Source of the DNA: Leptasterias polaris
Lineage: Eukaryota; Echinodermata; Asteroidea; Forcipulatida; Asteriidae
Direction of reading: 5' to 3'
Assembly (NCBI GenBank): GCA_037783415.1
Contig: JAZGTN010000027.1
Coordinates: 558,001-622,000, forward strand
Length of the DNA stretch: 64,000 nt
The notes under the pieces were generated by a model. That model worked only from the letters and a program-made list of their open reading frames with translations. It was not told where the DNA came from and did not search any database. The position numbers were made by a program, and so were the translations under genes. Positions 13,301 through 24,600 of this stretch are shown in pieces. Position 1 is the stretch's first letter; every line of letters begins with the position of its first letter.

Positions 13301-16300
13301 TGCTTGGCAGTGGCCATGGAGGGAGCCTATGGTCAGACTGTGGTCTCCACCCAGGGCTACACAGGCCTCGTCGTGTTCTGTCACTATGCTGCACACGGTC
13401 TCTGAAAGCTATCGAGATGATCCACGCAAAAAGAAAAACCATCAAAAGATTTGTATCAATACTATAACTCATTCAGTGCATACTTTGGTGAAACAACATC
13501 TTCATTTATGAAGTGGATACTTAATGTGTCAAATTATGATTTAACACACAGTTTATGGATTTACAAACCCCATCAATTGAACCCATTTGTTTTTATACAA
13601 TATAACGCAATATTTGTGAGTTAGATTTGAATCACATTAGTCTGAGGAATTCAAATTTAAACAGTAACTTGTGACAAAGCAAGTCACTGTACTAGACAGT
13701 ATTCAAATCCAACTCGTAAATGGCTTACTCAAGCAGAATTCTGCACTCAGCTGATCACTGCCTCAGGCTAACTACCTGTCTCACTCAGCAGCCTTAAATT
13801 TCAAACAGTTGGTGCTAAAACAACATTTTGAGATAGGTGAACCATTGACCTTTGAAAGTGCAGGTTGTGCAGCTGCCTTAAGAATTGTTTTTTCACCAAA
13901 GGTAACTTGTAGGCCTAATGGATATAAATGCACAGATTACCATCGCACTACTGTGTAAGGTAGGGGCTCAAAATAACCACAGGACCACTGCAGGGCTCAA
14001 GTTTTGGAGGGAAAAATTAACAAGACCCCAGAACTTGTAGTCCAATCTGTTTACTGAAGAAGAGTTGTTTTTACAAGACCAGTAACAAACTGTGAATAAA
14101 CTTTGTACACAGTTAAACATATCAACTGTTTTTATTTGCACCAGCACTGAGAGAAAATTTATCTCATTTGTTTCATGAGGTTTACTGTGAATGTACATCA
14201 AGTTATAACAATAAAATTATGCATTGTTTCGTAAACAAATTTATTATTCAACTGAAAATCACAAGACCGTCGGACTTGTTTGGGCACTATTTAGTGGCTG
14301 AACTCTAAAAACACTGGCCTGGGCCTGCAGAGTCCAGTGTAAATGTTAAGCCCTGCACTGACCAGAGTCACAGCTGAACAAGTCCGCATCTAGTTTTTTT
14401 TTCTCAAACATATTCTTATATTTCCACTTTTATACTTTTGCTTTTCAAGTCCAAAGCTCCAACTAAAACTTCAGCATATAAAAGAGAAGGTAATTATAAG
14501 GTCTTGTACAAATATTGATGGTCCAGCACAATGTGTGAATTACAAGAACTGCAGCTTATAGTGGTGATTTTCTTAAAGTTTGAACCTTACTCCAGGTCTA
14601 TGAATGTGTGCTATGCGGCATGCTTTGGCAATCCTGACCAGAAACAAGTTTCTGACTTAATATTCACAGATCAAAATAGGTTGAGAAACAGAAACACTTC
14701 TTGACGTAGATAAATCTCTTAAAAAAATAATGTTCTCAAAATATACAGCCCTTTTTTTATTTTCAAGTAGTTGAACTTAGTCGTTGTAATTTTATCAGCA
14801 TTATTGGATGCTTCAAGATTTTTTTATTTTAAAAGAATTCCATTGCTATTTTTTGATAGTTTGTGCAATCCACTATCTTGAGACCAAGCCTTACTGAGCC
14901 AACAACTTGGTTTCGGTTTGGTCGGAGCAGTTGCATCAACACGACGGAACTAAAGATTCGAAAATGCTTGACTGATGACCGAAGCTCAAACATGTTTCTG
15001 GTTGGGGTCGCCAAAATATGCCCCTGAAATGGATTGAAAACTGTTCTACTAAATGAGCCTAGTGAACTTTCTTTCACTGCCTCTCCACCTCTGATCTAAA
15101 GTTACCTTCTGTAATGCATGTCCGAGTGTTCGTGAGTTTTTCAGTAATCCTTTTGGCTGTGTCGTGTCTTGGCTAAATTTCTCATATTTCAAATCACCGC
15201 GGTCTTTGACTGTCAACCCTGAAAAAATGAATAAAGTCATCAAGAAGATATATTACATCGATCATCCTCGACAAAATCATCAAGTCGGCCACAGCCAGGC
15301 TCTGATATTACTGCCTCATTCTCTCTGATCTACCATAATAAGTGAGCAAGCTCACCAGCCGTCTCCGCTCCAGCTGGCCCCTCCAGTATCTTTCTTTAGA
15401 TATAACACACAATGGCAATCTTGTTGGGTTTGTTTTCAGAGATGTGATGAGACTGATTCTGGGGAGAAAACATCTATCAATTTTGGAAGAGTAAATTAAT
15501 TCTAATCCCTCTAATAAACTCACCATCTAACCTACCTGTGAAAATTTCATCAAATTTAGTCTTGACATTTCAGTGAAAACAGAGAAAAATGATTTGTTGG
15601 CCAATTATCGATTAACACTTCTAAATCCTTCTATAGATAGTTCCCAGTAGACGCCATCTTTACGGGCAAATTGCATTTTGGCTTGCAGGCGCGTCAAGCG
15701 CTCTAATTATTAACGCAGCCGCGTCGTTTACTAACCAATCACGCAATGAGTTTTGTGAAATGTGCGCGTGTTGCACGCCGTTCTCACGCGAAACGCATGA
15801 CTGTGTGTTCCAAACTGCCCGTAAAGATGGCCGATTTACGTCATACTGCAACCTATCTATATCCTCTTTACCGAAATGAAGGATTCAGATGAACTGAGGG
15901 CTGTAGGCCCAAATAACAATTTTGCTTATCACAGGGTCATTCTAATATTATCTTAAGTACCAACAATTTGGTTTGGAGTGACATAAGAGAGAATGATATT
16001 GGAGGATTGAGGTTACCTATAGGCTAAAAGGCCTAGGAAGCAAGGTTTAAAGCAATCTAAATAACAATAGTGAATATGTTGGGCTTCAAATGTTATTTTC
16101 TCCAACTTTGACAGTTTTTCTCTGACAGAAATATTTCTATGGAGTAATAAACCAGTACAAGTATGAACTTTTGTTCAACCCAAAATCATTTAAACATTTA
16201 CCCAGTCAGTTTCCCTTGTGGTTTATTATTTGATATCTGATATAAAAAGTCGCATCCCCTTAAGGTGATCCCCTGGCTGCCGCTTCCCAGGTTGTATCGT

Positions 16301-19300
16301 ATACTTGGGTGTGATCCCTGGCTACACGGCAGTTTGCGGTTGTATGGCTTCTGACTGGCACCCCCCGAACAAAGATATTGACAAAATAGGGAGACCGCCA
16401 ACATAGGGCTAGATAGCTCAGTTGGTAGAGCGCCGGCACGTTAAACCGGAGGCCGTTGGTTCAAATCCCGCTCTAGTCAATTTTTCTTTGTTCAACCCAA
16501 AATCATTTAAACATTTACCCAGTCAGTTTCCCTTGTGGTTTATTATTTGATATCTTTCTAAAAACAGTGACTTTTCATATTAAAGCAAATTTTTTTAAAA
16601 TTGCAGATAAATAAACTGAACTTTTACAACCATAATTTGGTTTAACCTGAATGCTTTTGTCTTCATAAAAAATATAAAAAACAGAATAACTGCCCAACGA
16701 TTGTTGTTTTAGTGAAAGGCTGCATAAATTTGTAAAAAACCATGATATATTGACACAGGAACAGTGTAATGAGCTCAACTGTTCCAGGTTGCTTGTTGAC
16801 AAATTGAGGGAAATAATAAGCATTATGTCAAAGTGTCAGTGGTTTTGCAAACATTACCAATGATATACCATAGTCCTTTCCTATTGACAATAAGTGACCG
16901 ACTAAAATAAAGCCACAATTTACCATCAGAGATCATCATGCCCAGGCCTGATACTTTGGGTAGGCATACACAGAGTTGTGGGGACTTTTACACATTGGAA
17001 CAAAGGTCCCCTCAATGTTTTTCTTTGTTAAACTGGGTCCCCACAAGGGGGTTCTTTAAAAAAGGGAATAGTAGAACAACAAAAGCCCCCACAATGGTGT
17101 GTGTAAAAGACTGTGTGTATTTGTATGGTCAAGGCCAGTTTTTAGTTAGTAAAAGGCATTACTATGAGGGAAATTTACATTTGTGTTGGAATATTTTAAG
17201 GGGCACCTTAGCAATAACCAGGGGCATGGGGGTGATTGTCTCAGCTGCTTCCATGAAGCATCAAAGGCTGATGCCGTATAAATGTGCTGCATACCTGCCA
17301 ACATTGAAACCTCAGAAATAGGAACACCAGTTTTATGAGTTCACAGACTGCGACGCAAGAAGTCGTGCGAGTAAAGCGTATTACATGTAGACATACAAAT
17401 TATGTATGTATTTAAAACAATGTCAAATCATTGCATCACCTTAAGAAAATCTCTACTGTCTCAAGCGAATGGCACCCTGTTTTACCAGAACCTTTTGATT
17501 TTTTTAAATTGCTGTCACTGTCAGAAATAGAAATGTTCTGATTTTTTGCGGCCTGTAATCTCAAAATCCTGGACAATTCCAATTAAATCTGAACAGTTGG
17601 CAGGTATGGTGCTGTTGTGAGTCCGACTCTCCTGTGCCAAATACAATATTCTGGGGGATCTATACAGTCTACAAAACAGTCAGACACACTGGTGTTTCCA
17701 GTCAGCCCAGGGAACGATTTCATCCTAATTTTTTGCATAGCAAAACTGCTATGCAATTATTTTTTTTGTATAGCAAAACGATAATTTTGCATAGCAGTCC
17801 ATAAATTTTGCATAGCAAATTTTTAAATGCTTAAATATTGCAAATATGTAAACTTGTGAAACGTTTTTATGTTTTAGGCTTAATTTCAGAAAATGCTGTG
17901 TGGAAAGTACAAATGGCCTTAGTTCCAGACTTCCATTGTGACATAAAAATAAAAAAGTCACAACTCTTGGCATGAACCTGGGGAAAAATTGGCGTGCTAA
18001 ATAACTCGACATCGAGAGAGGTTAAAGATTTAATGACTATCAAATCATTGTTTAGTTAGCCCACAATTATTAAGGTTCAGACTTTGTTTTATATGAAATA
18101 AACACACCAACATCGGCCTAAGAAGTAAGATGTTTAAAAAAAGTTTGCACCAAGTTTATTTATGAAAAAAAAAGAGAAATAAATTGACTAGAATTTAATT
18201 GAAAATGTCAAAATGATTGCATCAACAGACGCAATTTATCTTTAGACAATTATTGTTGAACTTTTCACAAAAATAATGTCCTGAATACCAACAATAACTA
18301 AAAAACTGGATGGGACACAGGTCAGATACAAGTTTGAAAGGATCTTCGGATATTTTACAATAACAATGTAACAACAAACCAAAGACCCACCGAGAATTTC
18401 CATGAATAAAACTTAATAAAATAAGGAGAAACAAAGTAACTTTAAAACCTCTTAAAAGGAAGGACATGAACAAGTTATTTAACCTAGAGAAGGTTATTCA
18501 GTTGTGAGTTGGAGATCCCTCTCAACTGAATATTAAACATACACCCAACGAACGAACGTACTGCATGCTGTGTAGAAAGTGTAGCGATGTTTCTTCACAC
18601 ACATGATTTTAAAAAAGGACCAAAGACAGTTCATGCAATTCTCCAACTTCCCTGCAGAAAAACAACTTATTACAGTTTGCAGATGTTCTTAACATAACTA
18701 AACAACTGTTTTGTCTTACTTTGCAAGGATAGGAGACATCAGTTTAGTTATAAAATCCCAAATCACCGTCAATCAGAAAAAACTCTACAGGGACGTGTGA
18801 CTGTAAAACAAGAATGCAGTCTGGTTGCAAACCAGTTTTCTGTACAGTGCATAGGTGCTATGTACAGGGGGGAACCAGACCAAGCAAACAGTCTAAGAAA
18901 CAAATATTTCTATTGGCTGTTGTATTTCTTCATCGCTCGTGTAACAAATTTTTTCATTGGCCGAGCGGTGTGTACTGATTGACTGTGGCATGGCAGAAAT
19001 TACGTTCGTCGCGTCGTCGGGCGGTGGTGCCGATGGCCTCTAAAGTAAAATGTTTATTGCTTTATTAACTGAGAGATTTTTGCAAAAAAAAACCCAAAAG
19101 GTATGAAAGGTTTTGAAAAAATGCTGTCAAATGTTTGATTTAAGAATAAATATTGCAAAAATTGTATCGCAAATTGGATCGCAAATTTGCGATCCACTTT
19201 TTAAAATTGCATAGCAAATTGTCCAAATTGCATCGCAAATTGCGATGCGATACAAGGGAAATCGTTCCCTGCAGCCCATTCTGTTTTATTCTGGGTTTGC

Positions 19301-20689
19301 TGGGTTCTGCATTAAAAAAACCAAAAACAATCACCTAAAGCTTTTATCTAATAAATGACAAGGACTTTGATATTTTTAGAGAGCCGGAATATGCCCCTAA
19401 CAAGCAACCAAATCACAGACCTGATCGATAAGCATAACAATAACGCTTAAATAACTTCACTTCTGAACAAAAACAAGCAGTCAAAACTAATTTGTTTATG
19501 CAAAGGTTTCTCCACTCAATGATTGGGTGAGCCTCGCAGTATCGCACCTCTATGAAACTGACCTCTTGGACCTTGTTGTATTTGCTTATTGTGTTTTTAT
19601 TTCACTTATATTTTGAACAATCTGTGTGGAAACACGTACAAGTAAATGTTGACATCGAAATGAGTTCAGACTAGTAGGCTACTTACCCATTTTTTTCAAT
19701 CTTGATATAAGCCCAGCCTCCCTGATGACATCAGGGCCGTACATTACACCCATGTTAGGCTGACATACAATAGAAAACCAGGGGAACATTGAGTTAATAA
19801 AACAAACCAACCACCATTAATTTACGGCTGACAGGCTACTTCGTTGGTGTAACGGCAAGGCAGTTTTTTCCTCAGTAGAAGGCACCTCTATGGGGGGAAA
19901 TTAAACTTTCAACTGAAACATTTCAATGAGCACCAACGCAATGACCGAGGGCATGAAGGCAATTGTTGCCGTAATAAATTATCAGGTCTGCCCTTTTTCT
20001 TCTTTAGTTTCCCCAGGTGAACCCCTTGTCCTAAATGGCTTTTTTTGACCTTCTGTGAAATATTTATGTTTTAATGTGAAAATATAAACAACACTGTAAA
20101 ACAAGTACCAAAATGCTATTGTTCCTCCCAACTATAGATTCGGCCTAACTATAGTTGGGATTGGCCTAACTATAGTTGGTCCGTGCCAAACTATAGATAG
20201 GCCTATATTCTATAGTTCGAAAGCATTGTCATCACCTACTACAAAAAAAATACCACCACTGTCAACTTCTGAGAAAAATGTGTGTTTATCAGTTATTGTA
20301 CTGTAATTGTATACAGTATCAATTATACACATTTTTCTCACAACTTAAACTAATTTACAAAATTGTTGTCATTTTTGTTCTCACGCTGCAATCACAGTGG
20401 TAGTTTTAAAGTATGGACACTGGTGGGAGGGTGGAGATTTTCCCAGAAGTTGCTAAAACACTTAAATTAACTTTCTGTCTTCACATACCTGTCCCTCATG
20501 AATGGGCACACCAATCACACCAATGTTTCGCCTTGTCACATAGGCACTGGAGCGTGACGACGAATGGAATAAACTTGGGCAGTTCCCTGGGCATTTCTTA
20601 TGGATGTTTGTGCCTCTCAATATTGCTTTGTGCTTCGCAGACGCAAGACATGATCTGATTGCTTGATTCAGCACTGCTATGGAAGTCAT
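7389..20689 (-). CDS. ARG2: Arginase (type II-like), 8 exons, 370 aa
   Basis: Minus-strand exons in order: 20689-20489, 19759-19687, 15218-15106, 13399-13083, 10620-10516, 9582-9506, 8116-8057, 7555-7389. All introns are GT-AG, all phases join, and they sum to 1113 bp with a TAG stop. The enzyme hydrolyses L-arginine to ornithine and urea. The binuclear manganese site is complete: GGDHS (H149), VDAHADIN (D172, H174, D176) and SFDIDSFDP (D280, D282). The proton-relay histidine is in SGNLHG (H189), and the glutamate expected in EVNPEL is present (E325). Human arginases are 322-354 aa. The extra length here is an N-terminus of about 50 residues that starts MTSIAVLNQAIRSCLASAKH and is basic and acid-free, as in mitochondrial targeting peptides. 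This suggests a type II-like matrix enzyme, which is an inference. The start codon is the only in-frame ATG in exon 1. The symbol is by similarity; invertebrate arginases need not be one-to-one ARG2 orthologues. Confidence 0.92.
7600..7738 (-). mobile_element. tRNA-derived SINE, copy B (5' truncated), arginase intron 7
   Basis: This is the same SINE family as at 16170-16555, with more mismatches. The tRNA-like part reads on the minus strand with GAGCGCCGGCATG, followed by the TTTGTTCAATCCC linker and the CAGTCAGTTTCCCTTGTGG tail. The body upstream of the tRNA-like domain is missing. Confidence 0.7.
8429..8815 (+). mobile_element. Second SINE family (tRNA-Ser/Leu-like head), arginase intron 6
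   Basis: The head has an A-box-like TGGCAGAGTGGTCAAG and a B-box GGTTCGAGTCC (8484-8494). A long body follows, and then a 3' end of the type AAAGCGCTATATAAGAACC with AATTATTATT. This tail style is widespread in marine invertebrate and fish SINEs and is thought to come from a partner LINE. It appears full length and is in antisense orientation to the arginase gene. Confidence 0.7.
10845..10912. repeat. Small inverted repeat in arginase intron 4
   Basis: GTGAGTGACCAAAATAAGAA on the left is matched in reverse complement on the right by ACTTCTGGTCACTC, with AACCTATTC/GAATAGGTC nearer the centre. The unit would form a hairpin of about 65 nt. It may be a decayed MITE; no target-site duplication was identified. 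Confidence 0.5.
11736..12622. repeat. Possible DNA element bounded by 21-bp inverted repeats, arginase intron 4
   Basis: TAAAGGTAGGGTCATCATTT at the left and the reverse complement of AAACGATGACCCTACCTTTA at the right are about 870 bp apart. The interior has no coding potential that could be recognised. This could be a non-autonomous DNA transposon or two separate insertions. Confidence 0.4.
15650..15835. repeat. MITE with CGCCATCTTTACGGGCA-type inverted ends, arginase intron 2
   Basis: The left end GCCATCTTTACGGGCAAATT and the right end, read in reverse complement as GGCCATCTTTACGGGCAGTT, define a unit of about 185 bp. It is CpG-rich compared with its AT-rich surroundings, and the interior is not coding. 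Confidence 0.65.
16170..16555 (+). mobile_element. tRNA-derived SINE, copy C, flanked by identical 69-bp direct repeats
   Basis: The core 16241-16491 contains the TATAAAAAGT start, the CATCCCCTTAAGG block and a 72-nt tRNA-like domain at 16407-16478. That domain has a seven-base-pair acceptor stem, a D-arm, an anticodon loop ACGTTAA, and a T-arm with GGTTCAAATCC. Bases 16170-16238 and 16487-16555 are identical 69-bp copies of the family tail (TTTGTTCAACCC... to ...TTTGATATCT). The tail normally occurs only at the 3' end, so this is either a head-to-tail SINE pair whose upstream copy is truncated, or an LTR-like terminal repeat. It lies in arginase intron 2, opposite to the gene. Confidence 0.75.
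17130..17235 (+). repeat. Dispersed repeat fragment, also at 19860-19985
   Basis: This stretch (AGTAAAAGGCATTACTATGA, then GGGCACCTTAGCAATAACC, then GGGGCATGGGGGTGATTGTC) has a diverged direct copy at about 19860-19985. The same order of blocks appears there: AGTAGAAGGCACCTCTATG, GAGCACCAACGCAATGACC and GAGGGCATGAAGGCAATTG. It is not coding in either copy and its class is unknown. Confidence 0.5.
17289..17611. repeat. Inverted-repeat-bounded element (CATACCTGCCAAC ends), arginase intron 2
   Basis: The left end CATACCTGCCAACATTG is matched by the right end CAGTTGGCAGGTATG in reverse complement. The length of about 320 bp and the lack of coding capacity fit a non-autonomous DNA transposon. Confidence 0.5.
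17708..19271. mobile_element. hAT-like non-autonomous DNA transposon, 1.56 kb
   Basis: A perfect 14-bp terminal inverted repeat, CAGGGAACGATTTC (17708-17721) and its reverse complement (19258-19271), bounds this stretch. The bases CAGCC flank both ends (17703-17707 and 19272-19276). Just inside each end lie repeated palindromic motifs: TTTTGCATAGCAAAA types on the left, and ATTGCATCGCAAATTGCGAT types on the right. Such arrangements are typical transposase-binding subterminal repeats. CAGGG starts are common in hAT elements, although hAT duplications are normally 8 bp and only 5 bp match here. No transposase frame remains. It sits in arginase intron 2. Confidence 0.65.
20130..20212. repeat. 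Cluster of CCAACTATAGTTGG-like palindromes
   Basis: Four or five copies of an AACTATAG palindromic motif (for example CTAACTATAGTTGGGATTGG) occur in 80 bp inside arginase intron 1. The same motif forms the arms of the foldback element at 21182-21659, so this is probably a decayed or partial relative. Confidence 0.55.
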
Positions 20690-21181
20690 TTTATCTGTTC
20701 TGTCTTGTTAATCGCTGTAAATCAAACGAGAACAAAAACATTATTAGTTACGTAGAATTGTGACATTTGACAAAATGATTTTTGGGTTGAACAACCCAAA
20801 ACACATTTAAAATTTACCCAATCAGTTTCCCTTGTGGTATTGACATTTTACAAATGTAACACATCATAGCCCCACTATAAAAAAAAAATCAGTGTATACT
20901 AGGCTGATTTATCGGCACTAAAAATGCTCAGTGACTATTTGGGGGGGACTAGGACCATTTATGAAATTCAGACTTCAAAGAAAAGGTTATACGATTGTAG
21001 GACTATGAGTAAACATTTAATACTAAAAGAAGAACATTCTTATTATTGTTGGAGATGAAAAAAAAATACCAAAAGGCATCAGTAGCATGGAATTAAACCC
21101 GGAGCTATGATAAACAGTGGTTGAAAATCCTTGAATTTTAATCTAGCATTGTCTAGTGTAGTGTCATATAATTTAAGCTAC
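20690..21181. other. Upstream flank of arginase, no gene seen
   Basis: This should hold the arginase 5' UTR and promoter on the minus strand, but no TATA box or other core element stands out. A fragment of the SINE tail (TTCAACCC, then AATTTACCCAATCAGTTTCC, about 20790-20836) is inserted here. Confidence 0.4.
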
Positions 21182-21659
21182 GCGTATATGTTCCGTCCCA
21201 ACTTGACAATCGTCCAAACTATAGTTGGGACCGGTCCCAACTTGAGTGTTACAGTTGGGGCGTCCCAACTATAGTTGGGATTGTCCATAGAACTGTATAG
21301 GATAGCCTCCGCTAAAGCGATAACTGTGATCGATCGACGGGACTGTGACATGCGGCGGGCATAGACCCCCTCCCCCCCATAACTTGTTCATTAATTAAGT
21401 GGCTTGACTTCTTCTTCTTTTTACAGAAGAAAGACCTCTTGTGCATAGCACACAAAACAAAACCAACTATTTATTGATTCATAATATAAAAAAATATAAA
21501 AATCTGTGATTCTGCTTACACTGCTGGCTCCGCTGGTACCCTGTATAATTACTACTGTCCCAACTACAGTTGGGACGCCCGAACTGTAACACTCAAGTTG
21601 GGACCAGTCCCAAATATAGTTGGTGCGATTGTCAAGTTGGGGCGGAACATGATATACGC
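21182..21659. mobile_element. Foldback element with ~105-bp inverted arms
   Basis: The left arm (about 21182-21288) and the right arm (about 21556-21659) are near-perfect reverse complements. They share GCGTATAT, GTTCCG, CCCAACTTGACAATCG, CCCAACTTGAGTGTTACAGT and GGGCGTCCCAACT in order. The loop is about 270 bp of unrelated, non-coding sequence. Each arm is itself built from the shorter palindrome CCCAACTATAGTTGGGA. The design resembles foldback/Galileo-type or long-arm MITE DNA transposons. Confidence 0.75.
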
Positions 21660-24600
21660 TTCAAAAGAGTCCACAAATAGCGTGAATAGTTAAACTTAGC
21701 CGGTACTGGCAATACATATAGATGCACAAGTGTCATAAAAGAATGAGGCATGTTTTTTTACATGATGATCTGGTTGCCCTTCTACACTAAAGACCCTGCC
21801 CCTTTTCCATTGACTATTCCTACCTTTCACTCTAAAATAAAAAAATACTAGTTCAGCCTGAGATATAGGTGGATTGTTCACGAAGTACTAATCATGAATG
21901 ATGAAGTGCAACACTTACAAATTTAGGGTTCACTTTCAAACCTGCTCCACGGCCAAATGCTTTTTGTGTGAGGTGTCTATGTTCTCTGCTCTGATCCTAT
22001 ATTGTGTGTACGATGATAGTGATACTGATGATTGATAAATATGATTAAAGTGTGATTGTGATTCTAATCTTGGCGTGTGTCCACAGACGTCGTCTGACCG
22101 CACTATTTCCATTGACCAATAACGGAACAAGATCTGGTCGAGCCCCCAGTCCCCCGATAATCAGCGGACTTTGGTTGAATCACCTGTCACCTTCGCGCAC
22201 ATGCACAGTTCGTCGTTATCAACAACAGCAAATGACATGAATGACCATAAACTAACTGGTTCCAAACAAACTGTGTATCACATGCACTATCATCAAATCG
22301 GAATGGAATCAACCATGCCATCACACACATCGGACCACATTTCGCAAGATTTTAGTTGACCCACAATCAGCGAGAGAGGGCGTCCTAACCATTGTTTGGA
22401 TCAAATTTGTAGACAAAATCGCGGTAAGAATTTTTGGGGATACAACTATAATAGGCAATTTATATTTTGTATAATAAACAACACAACAAAACTGCGCCTT
22501 GTACCTACACACCGGGTCACTCTTCGACTTAAAATACCCCCTCCTTATATAACTTGTTCATTTAAGGAATTTAGGTTTTATTCGTAATCTATTTCACGTT
22601 CTACCTCACTGAGAAACGGCGCTTGTTCATTCTTCATCTCGTTTTGATTTTTGGAACTTCCGCTGTTATATCCCAAAGTCGTACAACGTCTACCAGAAAC
22701 TTCAAAACAGTGCATGCATCAATTCTAAATTCCCTTCAAGTTGCTCTTACTTCTGCGCCATGAGCATGTGATGGATACCGGCGCATTATAAATAGGCATA
22801 TTATTATTAATATTATTATTATTATCATTATTATTATTATTGGAGTTTGAGCCCTGGCTTTAGTCCTCGTCCTTTGTTTTGTATCGGAACATCATAATTT
22901 TTCTCACAAGAGAAAATTGAAATGGTCCACGTTTTCCCCCAATTATCCATAAATTCATGCCCTCCATTAGAAAGTTTACTCATCCTTTTCTGTTCACAGT
23001 TTTTAATTTTCTGCTTTGCAGATCCTTTCAGCTATGGTTTCATCCTCCATGGGTTATGGCCGCACGGTTTTACAAGGAGAATTTTTTCTTACTGCCACCA
23101 AGAGTTTTGCTAAGCCAGTCCAATTGGTAAACCAATCAGAGCAAACCATAAAATCTCCACTCCAGCAGTCTAGAATTACCATAAAGCCACTAAGATGTTT
23201 ATTTAGTGGCAAGTATTACATAACACCCAGTGCCTCTGCACTGATTATGCAGCAAGGTCATTTATGGAGGGATTACAACCTAACCTGTGTACATACACTA
23301 TACAGTGTAAATCCCTGTGTGTGCACAAAAACCACTTCCCACAAAATGCTTCTTGGCTTTTTTACCTTGATGATTTTATAAACCTAAATTTAAAAGGTGC
23401 CATGACTCCCAGTAATATTTACACGCTTTAATGTGGCAAATAATGCATTTTTTTCATTCACAAGTCCAGTGGGAACTTATTCATTCATGAAGTGTGTCTT
23501 TTCCCACACAGTATTTTGTGCTAGCTCGATGCATTCAACTTTTCTTCTGCACAATATATGATATAATAAAATAAAGTGTGGATATATATTGTAAATGTGA
23601 TGTTCTCTTTCTCTGAACAGGATACTTGTTTATCATGTTTAAAAGCATCAGACAGATTGGTGTGGCAAATCCTTAAATTAACTTTCTATCATTAAAGTCA
23701 ATAATTTGCCTGACAATTAAATATTCACACAAGAAAAATGGACTTCCAAGACAAGTGTATTTCCATAAAAATGGTTTCCCATGTTTCTTGAACATGTTTT
23801 TTTATAACCTAAAACTGAAGGAAGTACATGTATATGTTCCCATGTTTCTTGAACATGTTTTTTTATAACCTAAAACTGAAGGAAGTACATGTATATGTAT
23901 ATACAACAAAAATACAACAAGCCTGAATACATTAATAGCTGGCCCACTTCATTTGTGGATGTGATTTAACACATTGCACAAGTAATAAATATGATATAGA
24001 AAATAATAATACTGTATGATGTATACCCGTTTTGCAAACAAAAACTTCCGATTCTTTGGTTTTTAGAAATGATGCATAATTACAAACAGCCAACTACTCC
24101 TTACAATTTACATACAAGACACGATAAATTATGAAATAACACAGTACACAAAACCAATCTCAGACCTTAAACACAGAGTTTAAATACATGATTTTGGGTT
24201 GAACAAGGAAAATAGTTTAAATACATGTGTGACAAAAACACATGTCATGTATGCATAATTATAAGTAGTGTACATGGCACTTTCGCATTTTCAGAGACCT
24301 ATAGTGTGAAATAACAAATAAAAAATAAGAAAGACTGGCTACTGCAATCACACAAGTTTAAATACATGTGAAAGAATGATGTAGTATGTAAGTTCAATAC
24401 CAAAAATGTAAAGACTTATTTGAGTATTGGCTTAAAATGTAAAAAATAAATTACTATTTACAGCTAACTAGCTGCTAAATGATTCCCAGGTTTTTCAAAA
24501 GACTATGGGCAGTTTGATACAAAGTGACTTTTCTGTTCATAGAATTACCTAGCTCCCATTATACGCAACAGGTTCAAAGCACACATCAAATCAAATCCTG

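Noticed and set aside
15308..15526. Minus-strand frame suggestive of a retroelement protein
   Set aside because: Only a weak impression of an RYWRGQLERRRLVSLL-type motif; no conserved reverse-transcriptase or endonuclease block could be identified.
16407..16478. tRNA-Asn(GTT)-like gene
   Set aside because: Acceptor and D stems pair, but the loop lacks U33, and the anticodon and T stems each have a mismatch. The sequence is embedded in a multi-copy SINE.
16938..17321. 127-codon open frame with a methionine start in arginase intron 2
   Set aside because: It overlaps a dispersed repeat (second copy near 19860-19985) in which the frame is not conserved, and no domain is recognisable.
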